Shown piece by piece: positions 1 through 6,300 of a stretch of 10,660 nucleotides of DNA (positions are counted from its first letter, which is position 1; each line of letters opens with the position of its first letter). The stretch lies in assembly GCA_002500925.1 (NCBI GenBank), contig DLTN01000060.1:8489-19148 (forward strand), read 5' to 3'. A model generated the notes under the pieces. It made no database searches and was not told the DNA's origin. It saw only the letters and a program-made list of their open reading frames with translations. Position numbers and translations under genes: made by a program. The DNA comes from Gemmatimonadales bacterium UBA7835. GTDB lineage: Bacteria; Gemmatimonadota; Gemmatimonadetes; Longimicrobiales; Gaopeijiaceae.

Positions 1-276
1 GATGAAGGGCGCAATACTTTACCGATGCGTGTTGGTTTAGAAAATGCAAGGATGATCTCCTATGTCATCGTAATGTGCTGTTTGGTTATGCTTTATCTCC
101 CGCATTGGCTCGGACCATTGGATTTTAATCAATTATTAATTCAATTACCAGCAATTTTACTGTTAATTACCTTGAATGGACCACTATTCAAAGGCGAGGA
201 CTATACTGTTCAGCAAAGAATACGAATGGGTATGCTGCTAGGATTATTGGCCTTTGCAATCGAAGTTAGTATTTGA
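1..276 (+). CDS. UbiA-family prenyltransferase, C-terminal fragment (partial at window start)
   Basis: The frame is open from base 1, so this is the last ~91 residues of a gene that begins outside the window. The first visible residues, DEGRNTLPMRVG, match the end of the second Asp-rich motif of UbiA prenyltransferases, where a GRxTLPxxxG segment follows the Mg-diphosphate-binding aspartates. After it come about three hydrophobic segments (roughly residues 18-39, 46-62 and 77-91), as expected for the last membrane helices of this integral membrane family. In Archaea such enzymes include digeranylgeranylglyceryl phosphate synthase, which makes ether lipids, and quinone prenyltransferases; the fragment does not show which. 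The internal ATG at 25 is not the real start. The stop TGA (274-276) directly abuts the stop of the convergent argF gene. Family assignment is fairly secure; substrate is unknown. Confidence 0.72.
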   Translation, partial: DEGRNTLPMRVGLENARMISYVIVMCCLVMLYLPHWLGPLDFNQLLIQLPAILLLITLNGPLFKGEDYTVQQRIRMGMLLGLLAFAIEVSI

Positions 277-1248
277 TCAGTATCCAATACCCATCATGTC
301 GCCCATTGCGTGCCATGCTCCATTATCTACGAAGTAAGTCAACAAACTCATTTGAGCCCACATTCGATTTTCAGCCTGGTCAAAAACAATTGAATTCTCA
401 TGGTCCATGACCTCATCTGTTACCTCTTCTCCCCGGTGAGCCGGAAGGCAGTGCATAAACTTCCAATCATCGCTTGCGCCTTCAAGTAAGTTCATATTTA
501 CTTGAAATCCATCAAAGTCACTTAACTTATCTGTCATGTGTTCTTCTCCCATGGAAATAAATGCATCAGTATAAACTACATTAGCATCTTTAATCGCTTT
601 AGAAGGGTCTGTAGTGCCTACCATTTCACTACCATTTTCTTGTGCCAATTTTTCTGCACGTTTGACAACTTCCTTATCGGGAGCATATCCCTTTGGATAA
701 GCGTAATGGAAGTCAATTCCCATCATTGCGCAAGCTAACATCAAATCGTGCAATACATTGTTTCCGTCACCGATCCATACGACCTTCAGTCCTTCCTTCT
801 CTGGAAAATGTTCCAATACTGTCATCAAATCGGCTGCTGCTTGACAGGGATGATGTTTGTCAGATAGGGCATTTAGTACTGGAACATCAGAGTTTTTGGC
901 TAACTCCGATACATCATCATGTGAAAAACAGCGATATGTAATCGCTCCTAAGAATCTAGACAATACCTGTGCTGTATCGCTAACAGTCTCTGATTTACCC
1001 AGTTGGATATCATTCTTCAACAATGTGAGAGGGTATCCTCCCAAGCGATTGATTCCAACTTCAAAAGATACTCGTGTTCGAGTTGATGGCTTTTCATATA
1101 TACTTCCAACAGCCATTCCATCGAGTGGCATAAAATTAGATGCTATCTCATCACCAGTTTTCCATAAACGTTTGAATTCAATCGCCCAATTGAGTACATC
1201 GGTAAAGTCTTCTTTGATATCGTCGATTGCTAGCAAGTGGTCTGCCAT
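277..1248 (-). CDS. argF: Ornithine carbamoyltransferase
   Basis: This cytosolic enzyme joins carbamoyl phosphate and L-ornithine to give citrulline, the sixth step of arginine synthesis. The family signatures are all present. The carbamoyl-phosphate loop STRT is at residues 55-58 within EKPSTRTRVSFE. HPCQ is at 133-136, the SMG element that closes over ornithine is at 232-234, and HCLPAHRG, with the catalytic Cys, is at 266-273. ENRMWAQ is near 293-299. The 323-residue length is normal for the family, with a short extra tail after residue 308. I chose the ATG at 1246-1248, because AAGG lies 9 bp upstream. A TTG two codons earlier (1254) would be only 3 bp from that AAGG. The upstream GPN GTPase ends 39 bp away on the same strand, so the two may be co-transcribed. 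A+T-rich codons resemble the GTPase gene and differ from everything right of ~2280. Confidence 0.95.
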   Translation of the reverse strand: MADHLLAIDDIKEDFTDVLNWAIEFKRLWKTGDEIASNFMPLDGMAVGSIYEKPSTRTRVSFEVGINRLGGYPLTLLKNDIQLGKSETVSDTAQVLSRFLGAITYRCFSHDDVSELAKNSDVPVLNALSDKHHPCQAAADLMTVLEHFPEKEGLKVVWIGDGNNVLHDLMLACAMMGIDFHYAYPKGYAPDKEVVKRAEKLAQENGSEMVGTTDPSKAIKDANVVYTDAFISMGEEHMTDKLSDFDGFQVNMNLLEGASDDWKFMHCLPAHRGEEVTDEVMDHENSIVFDQAENRMWAQMSLLTYFVDNGAWHAMGDMMGIGY

Positions 1249-1287
1249 GAACAACTGCCTTAGAAGACGGTTGAAAGAACAATCGGT

Positions 1288-2109
1288 TCATTGGTCCTTT
1301 TCATGTTCGATGTCAGAAGCAAAACCATCTCTAGCATCGCTCATTCCACCAAATAATGCTTGTGCGAATGTCAAAACATCGGCCATACCATCCTCAGTTT
1401 CGCTAGAAAGCGGAGTCAATCCAGGTGTTTGTGAGAACTGCTGCATCATTCGTAATTGATTGATTGCAAACTCAGTTCTTTGCCCGCCTGCCTCATCATA
1501 TAGCGCCATTTCAAGAATCTCAAGTCTCTCTGACCATTCCAAAATCTTGTCTAATTCATCTTGGTCGAGTAAATCTGCTTTTGATAGGAAATTCTTCGTC
1601 GGTAATCCAAGTCTAAATTCTACAATGCTAGAAAGTAACATTTGCGATACAAATCCAGAAGGACTGCGAGATAACATTGGGTCGAATAAGTAAATGATGG
1701 CAGATTGGTCACGCCCTAGGACCTCAATAAGATGGGAGGATGCTTCACGGAATGCGAATAATTCAACCTGGCCAGGAGTATCCACGACGATTAATTCTCC
1801 AGCGAGGGAATGTAATTCGTCAGCAACGTCTAATGCTTGTGCTGCAACCAAGTCTGCTGCGAGGATTTGTGCTCCATTTGGCCCAAGGTCATATTCGGTC
1901 ATTACCTCTGTCAATGAGATAACATCTCTAACATCAAACTCCGCATCATAATGCACACGTTCAGCCCCTGGATCGAGGTTCACAGCAATAATTTCAGTTT
2001 CTAGAAACCGGCTCCATCTTTGAAAAGATGTTACGAGTGATGATTTACCAGCACCGGCAGTTCCTACAACAAAAATTACCGGAGGTGCAGATGAGTCCAT
2101 TCCAACCAT
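1288..2109 (-). CDS. Archaeal GPN-loop GTPase (XAB1/Pab0955 family)
   Basis: This is a P-loop GTPase of the GPN family, which is found in Archaea and Eukarya. Eukaryotic members help assemble and import RNA polymerase II; the archaeal role is not settled. Motifs in order are the G1 P-loop GTAGAGKS (16-23), NLDPGAE (44-50), the defining Gly-Pro-Asn loop (76-78), G3 DTPGQVE (110-116) and a G4-like SKAD (176-179) in place of NKxD, which is common in this family. The 273-residue length is typical. The C-terminal ~20 residues are acidic and probably disordered. The start is ambiguous between ATG 2109 and ATG 2100 (MDSSAPP); neither has a close Shine-Dalgarno sequence, and an in-frame TAG four codons upstream rules out a longer protein. 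This gene is the strongest evidence that the left end of the window is archaeal. Confidence 0.93.
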   Translation of the reverse strand: MVGMDSSAPPVIFVVGTAGAGKSSLVTSFQRWSRFLETEIIAVNLDPGAERVHYDAEFDVRDVISLTEVMTEYDLGPNGAQILAADLVAAQALDVADELHSLAGELIVVDTPGQVELFAFREASSHLIEVLGRDQSAIIYLFDPMLSRSPSGFVSQMLLSSIVEFRLGLPTKNFLSKADLLDQDELDKILEWSERLEILEMALYDEAGGQRTEFAINQLRMMQQFSQTPGLTPLSSETEDGMADVLTFAQALFGGMSDARDGFASDIEHEKDQ

Positions 2110-2193
2110 GCTTTGCCGCTAATCGCATACTTCATCAACCTGCCGTATAACTAGCAAAACCTCCTTACGATAATGAGATTTTGCGGGCAATGG

Positions 2194-3894
2194 TTATACG
2201 CTCGTCAACGATGGAGTGACTGCTGCCATAGCGGCAGATAGAGGAGGACAAAATATGAGCGAAGAAAACACTAACGCACCACCACCACCACCAGGCATGC
2301 CACCAGCACCTTCAGGCTCCGGCTGCTCGACAACGACCGCTTCGGTCGTCAGCAACAGGCCAGCAATCGACGAAGCATTTTGTAGCGCTGAGCGCACCAC
2401 CTTAGTCGGGTCAATTACTCCACACTTGACCAAGTCTTCATACTCGTCGGTCTGGGCGTTGTAGCCGAACGCGCCCTCACCGTCACGGACCTTCGCGACT
2501 ACAATACTTCCCTCGACTCCAGCATTTGCGGCTATCTGGCGAATCGGGTGCTCTAGAGCCCGGTAAAGAATTTGGACACCAATCTGCTCGTCTTCGTGAT
2601 CGAGGGTGAGGTCGTTCAGCTTCTCCTGAGCGCGCAGCAGCGCTACGCCACCACCGGGAACGATACCCTCTTCGACGGCGGCACGCGTGGCATGCAGCGC
2701 ATCTTCCACTAACGCCTTCTTCTCTTTCATCTCTGTCTCGGTTGCGGCACCAACATTAATCACCGCAACACCGCCAGCGAGCTTAGCCAAGCGTTCCTGA
2801 AGCTTCTCCCGATCGTAATCCGAAGAACTCTTGTCAATCGCTACCCGGATCTCTTCAATCCGGCCCTTGATGTTGTCACCGTCGCCGGCTCCATCAATGA
2901 CCGTCGTGTTGTCCTTATCAATCACAACACGCTTAGCCGAGCCTAGGTCGCTAGCAACTGCATTCTCTAGCTTAAACCCGACCTCCTCAGAGATCACCTG
3001 GCCACCTGTCAGGATTGCTATATCCTGCAGCATCGCCTTACGCCGATCGCCAAAACCTGGCGCCTTAACGGCAGCTACCTTCAACGTGCCACGGAGCTTG
3101 TTCACTACGAGTGTCGCTAGAGCTTCTCCTTCGACATCCTCGGCCACTATCAGAAGCGGACGACCGGTTTGAGCGACCTTTTCCAGAATCGGTAGTAGGT
3201 CCTTCATCGAACCGACTTTCTTGTCATGTATGAGAATCATTGGATCCTCAAGTACTGTCTCCATTCTCTCCGGATCGGTCACGAAGTAAGGTGAAAGATA
3301 TCCACGGTCAAACTGCATGCCGTCTACCGTATCGAGCGTGGTCTCGAGTCCCCGAGCCTCCTCCACGGTAATGACACCGTCCTTCCCGACTTTCTCCATC
3401 GCATCCGAAATCAGCTCACCGATTTCAGCGTTGTTGTTCGCCGAGATCGCTCCTACCTGTGCGATGTGGTTCTTGTCTTTGGTCTCAGTTGAGAGCGATT
3501 GCAACTCTCCAACCACGACCTCGACCCCCTTATCGATACCGCGACGAATCCCCATCGGGTTCGTCCCCGCGGTAACGTTCTTAAGACCTTCACCGAAGAT
3601 TGCCTGTGCAAGTACGGTTGCTGTTGTGGTACCGTCACCCGCCACATCGGACGTTTTAGTGGCGACTTCCTTAACCATCTGAGCACCCATGTTTTCCACG
3701 GGATCTTCAAGCTCCACTTCCTTGGCCACGGACACTCCGTCCTTGGTCACGGTGGGGGAGCCGAACTTACGATCAAGAACCACATTCCGGCCCTTGGGGC
3801 CGAGAGTCACCTTGACCGCAGAAGCCAGCTTGTCGACGCCGGCCTTGAGACGCGCACGCGCCTCGACGTCGAATCCGAGCTCTTTCGCTGCCAT
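2194..3894 (-). CDS. groEL: Chaperonin GroEL (Hsp60), with an aberrant C-terminal tail
   Basis: This is the 60-kDa subunit of the bacterial group I chaperonin, a double heptameric ring that folds proteins in the cytosol with GroES and ATP. The start MAAKELGFDVEARARLKAGV and the ATPase signature GDGTT (86-90, with the catalytic Asp at 87) are canonical. So are the apical-domain region and the C-terminal equatorial block VIDPTKVVRSALQNASSIAG. The start is ATG 3894, 32 bp after groES, with AGGAGA upstream. The true protein is recognisable to about residue 539, ending GGMPGGGGG. GroELs normally finish with GGM repeats at about 540-550 residues. Here 27 further residues follow, starting ALVFSSLIF, which are simply the antisense of the archaeal leader. 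The real bacterial stop codon and terminator are therefore missing. The gene is certain; the end coordinate is an artefact or a fusion. Confidence 0.97.
   Translation of the reverse strand: MAAKELGFDVEARARLKAGVDKLASAVKVTLGPKGRNVVLDRKFGSPTVTKDGVSVAKEVELEDPVENMGAQMVKEVATKTSDVAGDGTTTATVLAQAIFGEGLKNVTAGTNPMGIRRGIDKGVEVVVGELQSLSTETKDKNHIAQVGAISANNNAEIGELISDAMEKVGKDGVITVEEARGLETTLDTVDGMQFDRGYLSPYFVTDPERMETVLEDPMILIHDKKVGSMKDLLPILEKVAQTGRPLLIVAEDVEGEALATLVVNKLRGTLKVAAVKAPGFGDRRKAMLQDIAILTGGQVISEEVGFKLENAVASDLGSAKRVVIDKDNTTVIDGAGDGDNIKGRIEEIRVAIDKSSSDYDREKLQERLAKLAGGVAVINVGAATETEMKEKKALVEDALHATRAAVEEGIVPGGGVALLRAQEKLNDLTLDHEDEQIGVQILYRALEHPIRQIAANAGVEGSIVVAKVRDGEGAFGYNAQTDEYEDLVKCGVIDPTKVVRSALQNASSIAGLLLTTEAVVVEQPEPEGAGGMPGGGGGALVFSSLIFCPPLSAAMAAVTPSLTSV
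2255..2310 (+). pseudogene. 5' end of an archaeal gene cut off at the join
   Basis: An ATG at 2255-2257 sits 7 bp after a strong Shine-Dalgarno sequence, GAGGAGG (2241-2247), and begins MSEENTNAPPPPPGMP. Soluble or membrane-anchored archaeal proteins often start with such a polar, Pro-rich segment. From about codon 17-19 the frame runs antisense through groEL and stops near 2464, and that stretch has no protein-like character. I read it as the genuine start of an archaeal gene, divergent from the GPN GTPase, whose body was replaced by bacterial sequence at the join. An in-frame ATG at 2216 is less likely because it lacks a ribosome site. The product cannot be named from so few residues. It could also be a chance frame, but the ribosome site and spacing argue against that. 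Confidence 0.5.
2277..2312. other. Junction between archaeal and bacterial sequence, probable assembly chimera
   Basis: This stretch holds a CCA trinucleotide run followed by CAGGCATGCC and further CCA-like triplets. It makes sense on both strands: Pro-rich (APPPPPGMPPAP) for the plus-strand archaeal gene, and Gly/Met-rich (GAGGMPGGGGG) for the C terminus of bacterial GroEL. To the left all recognisable genes are archaeal and A+T-rich; to the right all are bacterial and more G+C-rich. Both genes meeting here are broken. The exact breakpoint cannot be placed because the sequence is compatible with both parents. This is an inference from gene content and composition. Confidence 0.72.
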
Positions 3895-3926
3895 GATTCG
3901 TTATCTCCTAGTCGATTGCGAATGCG

Positions 3927-4223
3927 TTACGAGACGATGGCGAGGATGTCGGACTCACGGAGTATTAGATACTCCTGTCCGTCCAGCGTGACATCCGTGC
4001 CGCTGTACTTACCGTAAAGGACCTTGTTACCAACTGAGACATCCATCTCAAGTCTAGTACCTTCATCGGAAAGTTTGCCGGGGCCAACGGCCACGACCTC
4101 ACCCTGAGACGGCTTTTCCTTGGCCGTATCGGGAATATAGAGCCCACCGCGCATCTGCTCGGCTTCCTCTAGCGGCTTCACCACGACGCGATCCGCGAGC
4201 GGCTGAACGTTCACATCTGCCAT
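3927..4223 (-). CDS. groES: Co-chaperonin GroES (Hsp10)
   Basis: GroES forms a heptameric lid that caps the GroEL cavity during the ATP-driven folding cycle. At 98 residues it has the usual length. It shows the N-terminal strand VQPLADRVVVKPLEE (6-20), a mobile-loop region leading into GGLYIPDTAKEKP (26-38), the GEVVAVGPG turn (41-49), and the C-terminal block KVLYGKYSGTDVTLDGQEYLILRESDILAI. The start is ATG 4223, with AGGAGG about 10 bp upstream. It is first in a groES-groEL operon, and a CIRCE operator lies 54 bp before the start codon, so heat-shock control by HrcA is expected. Nothing in the protein looks unusual. Confidence 0.98.
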   Translation of the reverse strand: MADVNVQPLADRVVVKPLEEAEQMRGGLYIPDTAKEKPSQGEVVAVGPGKLSDEGTRLEMDVSVGNKVLYGKYSGTDVTLDGQEYLILRESDILAIVS

Positions 4224-4277
4224 ATCCGAATGTCCTCCTGCGTACTTCGCTCAGTCGTGAGTTTAAAAATACAATTC

Positions 4278-4304
4278 CTAGCACTCGAACACTCTGAGTG
4301 CTAA
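4278..4304 (-). promoter_or_regulatory. CIRCE operator (HrcA repressor site) upstream of groES
   Basis: A 9-bp inverted repeat with a 9-bp spacer, CTAGCACTC-N9-GAGTGCTAA, matches the CIRCE consensus TTAGCACTC-N9-GAGTGCTAA at all positions except the first base. It lies between the polyprenyl synthetase gene and groES. CIRCE is bound by HrcA, which represses chaperonin operons until heat stress draws GroEL away. It shows that groES-groEL has its own control, separate from the housekeeping genes upstream. hrcA itself is not in the window. Confidence 0.95.
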
Positions 4305-4321
4305 GAGCCATGAAAGGTCGA

Positions 4322-4341
4322 ATCATAGGCGATACTGTCAA
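4322..4341 (-). promoter_or_regulatory. Candidate groES promoter elements
   Basis: On the minus strand, just upstream of CIRCE, there is a perfect TTGACA (4336-4341) and a perfect -10-like TATGAT (4322-4327). They are only 8 bp apart, so they cannot both serve one standard sigma-70 promoter. TTGACA with 17-bp spacing gives ACCTTT as the -10; TATGAT with 17-bp spacing gives CTCAAC as the -35. Either arrangement would put CIRCE close to or over the transcription start, as is usual. The promoter is very likely in this area, but its exact boxes are uncertain. Confidence 0.4.
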
Positions 4342-4392
4342 CGGGTTGAGGCAATTAAAATGCTTTTACCAAGCCTAATGTTTGGCTGCCGC

Positions 4393-5469
4393 TTATCCGT
4401 CCCCGGTCAGATCCTGCATCCGAGAAACTCCCTCCAGCCCCACTATTGCATGAACGACTTCGTCCGCCAACGAGTGTTCGAACCAGTAGCCCAGATCTTG
4501 CAGGGACCGAAACGAGGCACGTGCTTCAAGGTACGCGAGCTGAAGCACCTCCCTGGCAGAGCTGGCGAACATCTCTTCGACGCTTCCATCCGGGCAGATC
4601 CCGCTTTCCCAGATTCCAGCTAACGCGATGCGCTCTTTCTCGGTGCCCATATGGTGAACCTGAGACACCAGCAAATTATGAGATCGACGACCAATATCGA
4701 ATTCGAAATCAGTGAGATCATCGACAATTTGGAACGCAGTCCCCAGCCGGATAACAGCCTCTTTGGCGACACTTATCCGCCCTTTGAGATCATCCTCTTC
4801 GAGAATTAGCGGAGCTTCAAACGCCAACGCGAATAGTGAACCCCCTCGAACCCTGTGCACCCGATCAAGCATCTCGTTCGGTGCAGGTATGACATCGACC
4901 CCACTCTCTTCCGAACCCTCCAGAACACCGATTTCAGCCATCCGATCCATAAGCGCACGCTGGATCGTTAGCACGGATCCCCTTTCTATCACACTAGCCT
5001 CCACCGCGCGATCCAATACTGATCGAGCTAAACGCTCGAACGCCATAAGCTGAAGGATCGACATAAACCGCGATCCGGAGTTCGGATCTAATGGGAGTAG
5101 TGTTTTTGACTGATCGTCAAAAAGATTGTCCGCCGCTGTAATAGTGCCCTTGATACAGAAATTCAGCTCCGCGTATGCCTGCAGCCTGCTTTTCTCTACG
5201 CCGAGTGATCGAAAGATCGAGCTAAACAGGATCAGGAAAAAATACTCCTGGAGAAAGCTCAAACCCTCCGACGTCGTGACCTCCAAAGTCTCCAGTGCAG
5301 GAGGAGGAGCCTTGCGGAAGCTGCCATCTATGACGCCCTCGAAATCTAGATGCACTGTCCCGACGGCTTCGGCCTGTGCCTCAATGTCTAAGGCGAGGTT
5401 AGACCATACACCCTGTTCCGCTAGGAGTTGGACAGCCCGCGGAGAGCGAAATACTGGGGAGAGAGTCAT
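4393..5469 (-). CDS. Divergent polyprenyl synthetase-like protein (isoprenoid synthase fold)
   Basis: This 358-residue protein resembles trans-isoprenyl diphosphate synthases, which extend allylic diphosphates with isopentenyl diphosphate using Mg bound by two Asp-rich motifs. The second motif is clear: QIVDDLTDFEFD at 247-258, with DDLTD at 250-254. The first is altered: AADNLFDD at 112-119, where DDxxD is expected. Between them, RGGSLFALAFEAP (208-220) fits the conserved helix before the second motif. The N-terminal GGKRxRP segment that normally binds isopentenyl diphosphate is not recognisable; the N-terminal ~90 residues have no motif I know. Start is ATG 5469, with only a weak ribosome site. 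The gene follows coaX by 49 bp and precedes the CIRCE-groES region. It may make a quinone or carotenoid precursor, or be a diverged enzyme with another substrate. The fold is likely; the reaction is not established. Confidence 0.7.
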   Translation of the reverse strand: MTLSPVFRSPRAVQLLAEQGVWSNLALDIEAQAEAVGTVHLDFEGVIDGSFRKAPPPALETLEVTTSEGLSFLQEYFFLILFSSIFRSLGVEKSRLQAYAELNFCIKGTITAADNLFDDQSKTLLPLDPNSGSRFMSILQLMAFERLARSVLDRAVEASVIERGSVLTIQRALMDRMAEIGVLEGSEESGVDVIPAPNEMLDRVHRVRGGSLFALAFEAPLILEEDDLKGRISVAKEAVIRLGTAFQIVDDLTDFEFDIGRRSHNLLVSQVHHMGTEKERIALAGIWESGICPDGSVEEMFASSAREVLQLAYLEARASFRSLQDLGYWFEHSLADEVVHAIVGLEGVSRMQDLTGDG

Positions 5470-5518
5470 AGGATCAGGTGAAAGTCGCGCGAGGAATCGG
5501 AATCTAGCTAGTTAGGCG

Positions 5519-6298
5519 TCACTCAAGGGAGGCCAGATGCTCACCAGCGATCGCGAGACCATACAGTGTTAGAAGCGGCTCAATCACCTCTACCGTCTTA
5601 AGATGTGGTGCGATCGTGCTGGCAAAACCTCCGGTCGCCACAACTAGTGCATCAGGTCGCTGCCACTCTTCTCTAATTCTAGATACGATACCGTCAATCG
5701 ATTCGACCGCCTGATAAAAAACTCCACTCTGAATACAGGCCTCGGTCCGGCGGCCAATGACCGCCAAGGGCGGCCTTAGCTCGACACGGGGCAACTTCGC
5801 CGTGCGTGCCGACAACCATTCTAACCCTGCTCTGAGCCCTGGAGAGATCGCCCCACCCAAGAAGGCTCCATCCGCCGTAATACAGTCGAATGTCGTCGCC
5901 GTCCCTAGGTCGACTACTATCGTATCTCTTCCGAACATTTCCTTTGTTGCCAAGGTGTTCACCACTCTATCGGCGCCCACCGTCAGTGGCTCCTCTACAT
6001 CAAGCGAGATGGGTAAGTCGGAATGAGGTCCTACCGTCATGACCGGGACCCCGGTGATGGTCCGAATAGTCTTATTCCAGACATAGTTCGCGGACGGAAC
6101 GACGGAACCGACCACTCCTCGGACAATCTCCCATTCGTTGACATTCTCACCGGCTAGAAACGCCCTTATCAGAGCAGTCATCTCATCACCCGTGCGTGGC
6201 ACGCTCGAACTGACTCTCCACTCCCCAACAATCCTAGTCGAGGACGCAGCGAGTCCCACTACAGTTTCAGTATTCCCCACATCAACCACCAATTGCAC
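5519..6298 (-). CDS. coaX: Type III pantothenate kinase
   Basis: CoaX phosphorylates pantothenate with ATP, the first committed step of coenzyme A synthesis. Type III enzymes belong to the ASKHA fold, need a monovalent cation and are not feedback-inhibited by CoA. Seen here are the phosphate-1 loop DVGNT (6-10), GADR (108-111) of the pantothenate pocket, DLGTATTFD (130-138) with the catalytic Asp nearby, GGAISPG (148-154) and ATGG (221-224). The 259-residue length is typical. I chose the GTG at 6296-6298, because the conserved strand QLVVDVGNT begins right after it and a purine-rich GAGGAAGGGGAG lies just upstream. The longer frame to 6397 would add 33 residues inside birA that no family member has. 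The gene begins 2 bp after the birA stop, which suggests coupled translation. Confidence 0.94.
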   Translation of the reverse strand: MQLVVDVGNTETVVGLAASSTRIVGEWRVSSSVPRTGDEMTALIRAFLAGENVNEWEIVRGVVGSVVPSANYVWNKTIRTITGVPVMTVGPHSDLPISLDVEEPLTVGADRVVNTLATKEMFGRDTIVVDLGTATTFDCITADGAFLGGAISPGLRAGLEWLSARTAKLPRVELRPPLAVIGRRTEACIQSGVFYQAVESIDGIVSRIREEWQRPDALVVATGGFASTIAPHLKTVEVIEPLLTLYGLAIAGEHLASLE

Positions 6299-6300
6299 GG

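Noticed and set aside
857..1459. A 200-codon open frame on the plus strand over argF and the GPN GTPase
   Set aside because: It lies opposite two strongly recognisable genes, and its translation has no motif and a composition typical of antisense frames.
2277..2300. The CCA run as a biological microsatellite or phase-variation tract
   Set aside because: It encodes ordinary Pro codons on one strand and the usual GroEL Gly tail on the other, so coding content explains it.
3317..4017. Long plus-strand frames opposite groEL and groES (3317-3682 and 3499-4017)
   Set aside because: They are shadows of the codon bias of conserved chaperonin genes and show no plausible protein features.
4345..4392. 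A rho-independent terminator after the polyprenyl synthetase gene
   Set aside because: The only pairing seen is a weak 4-bp AGCC/GGCT stem with no following run of U; not strong enough to call.
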